Of a stretch of 64,000 bases of DNA, positions 36,680 to 42,170 are shown piece after piece. Source of the stretch: Petrotoga mobilis SJ95 (lineage in GTDB: Bacteria; Thermotogota; Thermotogae; Petrotogales; Petrotogaceae); contig NC_010003.1 in assembly GCF_000018605.1 (NCBI RefSeq), positions 372,001-436,000 on the forward strand. Reading direction: 5' to 3'. Position 1 is the stretch's first letter; each line of letters begins with the position of its first letter. Below the pieces are notes generated by a model, which was not told the DNA's origin, did not search any database, and saw only the letters and a program-made list of their open reading frames with translations. Made by a program: the position numbers and the translations under genes.

Positions 36680-36770
36680 TTCCTAATGCGGGAGGCATAG
36701 AAGTTTCCTTCTATACCCTATCGTCTAAGTCACCATAGAATGAATTCCGTAGGTAACCTAGATCGAAGAC
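36680..36770 (-). ncRNA. Moco-family (molybdenum/tungsten cofactor) riboswitch aptamer
   Basis: The minus-strand RNA has an 11-bp helix (TCTAGGTTACC with GGTGACTTAGA) extended by TCG/CGA. A second helix follows, GGTATAGAAG-GAAA-CTTCTATGCC, running into CTCCCGC. The GGAAAC...GCCTCCC segment, the position before the tungstate importer and cofactor operon, and the terminator downstream match the Moco RNA class. These RNAs sense the reduced Mo or W pterin cofactor and usually switch synthesis genes off. The sequence alone does not tell whether it prefers the Mo or the W form. A TATAAT at 36776-36771 gives a start near 36764. Confidence 0.77.
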
Positions 36771-36823
36771 ATTATAAAATGTATATGAAAAAAATTGTTT
36801 TCAAAAGAACTTAAATTTTAAAG

Positions 36824-38056
36824 TTATATATTCACAACTTCTCTCGTAGGAGCCTTAAACATCGAATAACTTAACGCACCTTTTATTGCTTCATTCAATA
36901 GATGGCTTATATCCCATTGATTTTTCATCGCTGCCAAATAAACTCCAGGATTTAGGACTCCTCCAACAAAGATAAAACCAACAAGTTTGCCATCTCTTAC
37001 CAGAATTTTGTGGTAACTTCTACCTTCTTTTTCCTTATAAACATCGTAAGCATCTTCTTTACTAATACCCCCAGTGAAAACAACTTCTCCAAATAAATTT
37101 ACTATGTTTCTAGATACTTCTTTGGGATATTTCCAAGAATACCCCGCCATATTGGTGGCAGCTATCCTTGCTTGTTCCATCGCAACAGGCCACAAGGCAT
37201 GCATTTCATACTCATCTGAAATTAAGTCTATGGATTCCGTCACATCCCCTGCCGCATAAACATCCTTAACAGATGTTTCCATATATTCGTTTACCAAGAT
37301 GCCAGTGTCACATTTGATAGGCGTTTTTTCGAGAAAATCTATACTCGGCTTAACTCCTTTTCCCACAACAACACAACTGCCTTGAATTACTTTGCCTGAT
37401 GCAAGAAAGATGTTTGCGTGATCTCCTTCTTCTTGAACCTTCGTTATGCTTTCACCTGTGATTAACTCCATTCCATTTTCTATTGCCCTTTCAGCAATAA
37501 TTTCTGAACCCTCTTCATCAACAATCTGAGATAACATTCTACGCGATCTTATAACAAAAGTAGCAGGTATATTAAGTTCTGCTAAGGCATCAGCGATCTC
37601 AGAATTAACTAATCCAGCACCAGAAAGTATAACTCTTTTAACGTCACTTTTGTTCAACTTATCTTTCAATTTATCCATATCTGAAAGATTTCTCACCGTT
37701 AACACTAGTGGAGATCCTTCTACTTCCATATCTGGAACATAAGGTTCCGCTCCAGTTGCTATCAACAATTTATCGAAGGAAAATGTTTTGTTTTGTATAG
37801 TTTCTATCTTTTTTCTTTCAACATCAATGTTGACAACCCTTTGCCCCAATAGAAGATTAGCTCTCGACGGAGAGGGTAGAAACATATAATCTCTCTTTTT
37901 CAATTTATTTGACAATAAGTAAGGTAGAGACATTTTACTGTAGGGGAATACTTCTTCGGCGGATAATATAGTTATTTCCCCTTGAGGATCCAGAGATTCT
38001 AATGTTCGAGCAGCATTTAAGCCAGCTGCACTAGCTCCAACAATAACGTATCTCAT
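36824..38056 (-). CDS. FAD/NAD-binding subunit of the aldehyde oxidoreductase complex (AorC-like)
   Basis: This is a pyridine nucleotide-disulfide-type flavoprotein of 410 residues. It has a FAD-binding GASAAGLNAA (residues 7-16), an NAD-binding motif in GAGLVNSEIADALAEL (about 147-162) and a second FAD contact in DVYAAGDVTE. It overlaps the AOR gene by 4 nt and closes the aor operon. In the Aromatoleum AorABC enzyme the third subunit is the same kind of FAD protein and lets the tungsten enzyme use NAD. The same role is inferred here. Confidence 0.82.
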   Translation of the reverse strand: MRYVIVGASAAGLNAARTLESLDPQGEITILSAEEVFPYSKMSLPYLLSNKLKKRDYMFLPSPSRANLLLGQRVVNIDVERKKIETIQNKTFSFDKLLIATGAEPYVPDMEVEGSPLVLTVRNLSDMDKLKDKLNKSDVKRVILSGAGLVNSEIADALAELNIPATFVIRSRRMLSQIVDEEGSEIIAERAIENGMELITGESITKVQEEGDHANIFLASGKVIQGSCVVVGKGVKPSIDFLEKTPIKCDTGILVNEYMETSVKDVYAAGDVTESIDLISDEYEMHALWPVAMEQARIAATNMAGYSWKYPKEVSRNIVNLFGEVVFTGGISKEDAYDVYKEKEGRSYHKILVRDGKLVGFIFVGGVLNPGVYLAAMKNQWDISHLLNEAIKGALSYSMFKAPTREVVNI

Positions 38057-39867
38057 TTTGAAATCTGGACCTCCAATTCTTTAAGTTTTTCTTCTGTGGG
38101 AACACTGTCTTTATCCCATCCTCTTAACTGATAGTATTCATCCAGCATCTTTTCAAGATCTTCTACCTGTCCTTTCGAAGGACCCGTTTTGATTGGTTCA
38201 TTTAATATTCTTGGAGGTAAGGTATCATCCTGTCTTGTAAAACCAGCTTTAAGATTGAAAAGCTTTTCAATATTCCAAATTCTTTCTCCAATTTTCATGA
38301 ACTCTTGGGCATCTATTGAAAAACCTGTTGCAGTTGACACCATCTCGGCTAACTCATTAGCACTGAGACCAAAAGTCGTGAACAAACATATTCCAGAAGA
38401 ATCAAGTGCACCGGTTAAATCTTGTAAGGTTTTAATTATAGCCGCTTTGCCTTCATAAGCGTACTGATCAGCATCTCCCAATACCTCTACGGCTGTTCCA
38501 TATCCTCTGACGTGGCAAGCACCACGATTGCTAGTTGCATATTCTAAACCCATACCTTTGATAGCCCTTGGATCGTAAGCTGGGAACTCCTGTTTCTTTG
38601 CCGACATAGAAAGTTCCGGATGACCATAATGCTCTGCTAAGCGATAGGAACCTTGAGCTAATAATTTCCCAAAATTTCCTTCTTGCTTGCACGCCAATTC
38701 CACGGCTTTTAACATAGCTTCTGCTGAACCAAATCTAAGTTCAAAAGGGGCATCTTCCTTGGGCATATATCCTTTTTCGTACAATTCCATGGCACAGGCG
38801 ACCGTTGAACCCATAGCGATAGTATCGATTCCATATTTATCACAAAGATGATTTGCACTTATCACTGCATCAAGGTCTGAAACACCACACATTGCACCAA
38901 ACGACCAAACTGATTCGTATTCTGGACCTCCTCCAATAGTTCCTTTATACGGTCCACTTTTTACTACCGTTACCCTACCACAAGCTATTGGACACTCAGC
39001 ACATCCTTCATTTCTAATTAAATTTTTCTCCCTTAGAGTTTCTCCACTAATTTTATTTGCCTCTGGGAAATAAGCATCTTGGGCATTACGAGTGGGGAAC
39101 CCACCAACACCATTGATAACATTCACCAACATTGCGGTACCTAACATAGCAGCCCCTTGACCTGCAAAGGCATCTTTGCTTAAAATATCTCTAGCCTTAT
39201 AAACTGCTTTCATAAAAGCTTCAGGATCAGCCACTGGAGTATCTTCATTCCCTCTAACGGCTATCCCTTTTAGGTTCTTGCTTCCAACTGCGGCGCCAAC
39301 ACCGGTTCTTCCAGAAGCCCTATGACCATTGAACATTACGCTAGAGATAGGAGATAATTTCTCGCCAGCCGGTCCAATCGTCATGGTTTCAGCCAAGGGA
39401 TGTGTTTGCTCTCTTATCAATTCGTCACTTTCGTCAGCCAATTTCCCCCATATTTCCTTTGCGGATCTGAATTCTACTTTACCTTTGTTAATCCATATAT
39501 ATACGGGTTCGGCTGATTTTCCTTCAACAACGATCATATCGTATCCTGTGTGTTTCAAAGCGGGGCCAAAATGTCCACCTGCATTAGAGCACGCAATAGC
39601 TCCATTCAAAGGACCTTTTGTGATTACCATAGTTCTTCCAGAAGAAGGAGCTAATGTTCCATCTAAAGGACCAGTGGCAAAAATGACCTTGTTTTCTTCA
39701 GAGAGAGGATCTACTTTCGGATCGATTTCTTCCAACAACAAACGAGTCCCATACCCTCTGCCCCCTAAATATTTCTGAGCCCACTCTTCATTCAATGGTT
39801 CACTTTTTACTTCTTTGGTTGTTAAGTTAACTCTCAATAATTTACCTTTGAATCCACCTTTTATCAT
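38053..39867 (-). CDS. Tungsten-containing aldehyde:ferredoxin oxidoreductase family subunit (AorB-like)
   Basis: This enzyme interconverts aldehydes and carboxylic acids at a W-bis-pterin site with one 4Fe-4S cluster. The 604-residue protein has the family N-terminus (GFKGKLLRVNLTTKEV, KYLGGRGYG), the AOR domain and the cluster ligands CAECPIAC plus a later Cys in LDSSGICLF. The pterin-binding region YDPRAIKGMGLEYATSNRGACH is intact. The length is typical. It follows the ferredoxin-like gene by 1 nt. The substrate range cannot be read from the sequence. Amino-acid-derived or fatty aldehydes are plausible. Confidence 0.93.
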   Translation of the reverse strand: MIKGGFKGKLLRVNLTTKEVKSEPLNEEWAQKYLGGRGYGTRLLLEEIDPKVDPLSEENKVIFATGPLDGTLAPSSGRTMVITKGPLNGAIACSNAGGHFGPALKHTGYDMIVVEGKSAEPVYIWINKGKVEFRSAKEIWGKLADESDELIREQTHPLAETMTIGPAGEKLSPISSVMFNGHRASGRTGVGAAVGSKNLKGIAVRGNEDTPVADPEAFMKAVYKARDILSKDAFAGQGAAMLGTAMLVNVINGVGGFPTRNAQDAYFPEANKISGETLREKNLIRNEGCAECPIACGRVTVVKSGPYKGTIGGGPEYESVWSFGAMCGVSDLDAVISANHLCDKYGIDTIAMGSTVACAMELYEKGYMPKEDAPFELRFGSAEAMLKAVELACKQEGNFGKLLAQGSYRLAEHYGHPELSMSAKKQEFPAYDPRAIKGMGLEYATSNRGACHVRGYGTAVEVLGDADQYAYEGKAAIIKTLQDLTGALDSSGICLFTTFGLSANELAEMVSTATGFSIDAQEFMKIGERIWNIEKLFNLKAGFTRQDDTLPPRILNEPIKTGPSKGQVEDLEKMLDEYYQLRGWDKDSVPTEEKLKELEVQISK

Positions 39868-39868
39868 T

Positions 39869-40357
39869 TTAAGCTCCCCCCTTTACTAAATCTTTTGCGA
39901 TTTCTTTAAGGCGGGTGGCAGTTTCCCTTACTTTCACATTTGTGATATCTTCTACTTCTTCGTAAGACAAAGCTCCTGGATAGCACACTTTAATACACGC
40001 TGGATCCCCACCACAGTTATCACATTTTATTACCTCTTTCCCTGTGTGATCCAATTTTATGGAACCCCACGGGCATGCTACGATGCACTGTTTACATCCG
40101 ATACATTTTTCCTTGTTAAGTTCTACCACCCCTGTTTCAGGGTTCTTAGTCAGAGCGGAAGTAGGGCATACTTCTTCACAATATGCTCTCTCACACTGCA
40201 GACAAACACTTGGGACGAAGGTTAAATCTTCCCAAAACTCGTTCACTTTGATTCGAGAGTCAAGGGGATTAAACTTTCCCGTATGCTCAAAAGAACAAGC
40301 ATACTCACATGCCCTACATCCCGTGCATTTTGCCTGATCCAACATCAATACTTTCAT
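39869..40357 (-). CDS. Four-cluster ferredoxin-like subunit (AorA-like)
   Basis: The 162-residue protein has sixteen cysteines in four 4Fe-4S patterns: CTGCRACEYAC, CLQCERAYCEEVC, CIGCKQCIVAC and CDNCGGDPACIKVC. This is the HycB/DmsB-type electron-transfer fold. It carries electrons between the tungsten subunit and the flavin subunit or ferredoxin. ATG 40357 lies 5 nt after AAGGAGGAG. An in-frame start at 40375 has no SD. It is first in the aor operon. Confidence 0.88.
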   Translation of the reverse strand: MKVLMLDQAKCTGCRACEYACSFEHTGKFNPLDSRIKVNEFWEDLTFVPSVCLQCERAYCEEVCPTSALTKNPETGVVELNKEKCIGCKQCIVACPWGSIKLDHTGKEVIKCDNCGGDPACIKVCYPGALSYEEVEDITNVKVRETATRLKEIAKDLVKGGA

Positions 40358-40386
40358 GCACACTCCTCCTTTCAATATTTTAAAAT

Positions 40387-40407
40387 GTTAACTGAACTAC
40401 AGTTAAC
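40387..40407 (-). promoter_or_regulatory. Inverted repeat in the aor leader
   Basis: GTTAACTG-N5-CAGTTAAC is a perfect 8-bp inverted repeat between the promoter and the aorA-like SD (about +56 to +76). It could be an operator, or an mRNA hairpin. It is not a good terminator for the aor direction. Confidence 0.5.
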
Positions 40408-40469
40408 TAAAAAAAAAGAAAACTTTGTTACATTCAAACTCCTATTTTTGAAAAATTTATATTGTTGTT

Positions 40470-40498
40470 ATTTTAACTCTTATGTAAAAAAAAGTCAA
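40470..40498 (-). promoter_or_regulatory. Promoter of the aor operon
   Basis: TTGACT (40498-40493) and TAAAAT (40475-40470) are separated by exactly 17 nt on the minus strand. It is placed 113 nt before the first gene and just downstream of two direct repeats. Confidence 0.8.
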
Positions 40499-40504
40499 TT
40501 TGAT

Positions 40505-40551
40505 TTATTGGCAATTAGAAGCGTTTAGGGACGATTATTTTCAATTAGAAG
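40505..40551 (-). repeat. Two direct repeats upstream of the aor promoter
   Basis: On the plus strand TTATTGGCAATTAGAAG (40505-40521) and TTATTTTCAATTAGAAG (40535-40551) match at 15 of 17 positions and are spaced 30 bp start to start, about three helical turns. They lie about 50 and 80 bp upstream of the presumed transcription start, next to the -35. This is the geometry of tandem activator sites. Confidence 0.6.
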
Positions 40552-40631
40552 GCAAATTCTTGCAAATAAGCGCTTTTCTTAATCTTATCTTGAAAAACAA
40601 GGATTAATAGAGGAATGAAAGTTCTTATTTT

Positions 40632-41303
40632 TCATTGAAGGTTAATTATTTCAAGGGAATAATCTTTTAAATCTATGAGTAGTAACTTGTTGTCGAGGGT
40701 ATCTTTTCTTCCAATTATTACTTTAATTGTTTCTATTACTTGAAGGGATGCCATAATCGATACTACAGGTGAGATAACAGAGACCTTTTCTTGTGTTGTA
40801 TCAATTTCTCCGAATATATCTTTTAAAGACGAAGTTTTACCTGGGATTATGGTTGTCAATTGACCATACCATTGATTAACGCCTGCATGAATATAAGGTA
40901 CGTTGGATTCCCAAGCAAGTTGTTCAAGAATATATCTCGTTTCGAAATTATCAAGAGCGTCTAATATGACGTTCACATCTTTGGGTATTTTACTCTCTTT
41001 TGAAATTTTTTCTACCTTTGTTTCTATTTTCGTAGGCAAGTTAAAAGATTCAAGAATTTTTTTAGCTTGATCAACTTTGTATTCACCAATGCTATCCACG
41101 CCATATAAAACTTGACGGTTTAGGTTAGAAGGTTCAACCTTATCATAATCCACCAAATATATTTTTTTTACACCAACCCTTTGTAACTCCAAAGCCTGAT
41201 GAGTTCCAAGACCTCCAGCACCACCAATATAAACAACAGCTTGTTTTAACTTTAAAGACTCCTCTTTTGAGAACAACCCTTTTTGTCTTTCCAAGTAATC
41301 CAT
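40632..41303 (-). CDS. ThiF/MoeB-type E1-like adenylyltransferase
   Basis: Such enzymes adenylylate the C-terminal Gly-Gly of a MoaD or ThiS partner. The protein has the ATP-binding GGAGGLGTHQALEL (residues 27-40), the Asp in LVDYDKVEPSNLNRQVL and KVDQAK. At 223 residues it is short and lacks the CxxC zinc pairs usually present in MoeB: the equivalent segment reads PGKTSSLKDIFG. It directly follows a MoaD-like gene, so they are probably partners in cofactor sulfur transfer. The gene's SD is formed by the MoaD Gly codons. Confidence 0.85.
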   Translation of the reverse strand: MDYLERQKGLFSKEESLKLKQAVVYIGGAGGLGTHQALELQRVGVKKIYLVDYDKVEPSNLNRQVLYGVDSIGEYKVDQAKKILESFNLPTKIETKVEKISKESKIPKDVNVILDALDNFETRYILEQLAWESNVPYIHAGVNQWYGQLTTIIPGKTSSLKDIFGEIDTTQEKVSVISPVVSIMASLQVIETIKVIIGRKDTLDNKLLLIDLKDYSLEIINLQ

Positions 41304-41304
41304 A

Positions 41305-41580
41305 TCATCCTCCTCCAGAAGGGGGAAAAATTGTTATTTCATCTTTATTTTCTACCAACGTATCCAATCCTTGTAAATGGCGAATATTTCTTCCATTTAA
41401 TAATACTATTGTACCGCTTTTAAGTTCCCCGTTTTCTAGTAGTTTTCTACTAAAGTAATTATCAAACTCTTGATCCAATAATTTTATTATTTCTTTAACA
41501 GATTTCGATCCTGATAATTGGTAATCGACTTCATCCTTTTTCAAGTCAAGCTTTATTAGGGAAAAGAATTTAATTTTCAA
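41305..41580 (-). CDS. MoaD-like sulfur carrier
   Basis: This small ubiquitin-fold protein (91 residues) ends PPSGGG, giving the C-terminal Gly-Gly that is thiocarboxylated by an E1-like enzyme to donate sulfur to molybdopterin. The core VLLNGRNIRHLQGLDTLVENKDEITIFPP is typical. It starts with TTG overlapping the mobA stop (TTGA), and its last codons serve as the SD for the E1-like gene. No moaE was found in the window. Confidence 0.87.
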   Translation of the reverse strand: MKIKFFSLIKLDLKKDEVDYQLSGSKSVKEIIKLLDQEFDNYFSRKLLENGELKSGTIVLLNGRNIRHLQGLDTLVENKDEITIFPPSGGG

Positions 41581-42170
41581 ATCTTTTCACTCCTTTCCAG
41601 ATTCATTTCCAATTTTTCAATATCTTCCTTATAATTTATATTGAAAAACAATTTTTCAGGCTCTCCAATTTCTCTTATAATGGTTTCTTTTATTATTCTA
41701 ACCTTTACTTTGGGGAAAAAACTCTTCAACTTTAATTGATCATTTATTAGTGAAGCATTGATAAAAGGCAAACATTTTTTGCTATAAACAGCGGCAAGTG
41801 GCTCAAGGTAAGAGTTGTACTCGGGCACAAGAACGTCATAATCTTTCTTCTGTAAGTTTACAAATTCAAAAAATTCACTTGTCAAAAAAGGCATATCACA
41901 GGCTGTCAAAAAGTTGTATTCGCTATCAGAACAGGTTAAACCCGTAAGCAACCCGCCTAATGGGCCTTTATTTGGTATTATATCCTCACAAAAAAATACA
42001 TCTTGCAAAAAAACATACTCTTTTACGTTGCCTATTATGTATACTTTTTCAAATGCATTTTTTAGACCTTTAACAATCTGTTCTATCAAAGGTCTTCCGT
42101 TGATTGTTTCCATTGCTTTATTAGTCCCAAATCTGCTACTCTTGCCTCCTGATAGAAGTAAAGCGTTCAT
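41577..42170 (-). CDS. mobA: MobA-like molybdenum cofactor nucleotidyltransferase
   Basis: MobA attaches GMP to the pterin cofactor to make the dinucleotide form used by formate dehydrogenase-type enzymes. The nucleotide-binding N-terminus is LLSGGKSSRFGTNKAM (LxGGxSxRxGxxKA signature), followed by CDMPFL. The length of 197 residues fits. The gene overlaps the end of the formate dehydrogenase-like gene by about 35 nt, so the enzyme and its cofactor maturation gene are coupled. Confidence 0.88.
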   Translation of the reverse strand: MNALLLSGGKSSRFGTNKAMETINGRPLIEQIVKGLKNAFEKVYIIGNVKEYVFLQDVFFCEDIIPNKGPLGGLLTGLTCSDSEYNFLTACDMPFLTSEFFEFVNLQKKDYDVLVPEYNSYLEPLAAVYSKKCLPFINASLINDQLKLKSFFPKVKVRIIKETIIREIGEPEKLFFNINYKEDIEKLEMNLERSEKI

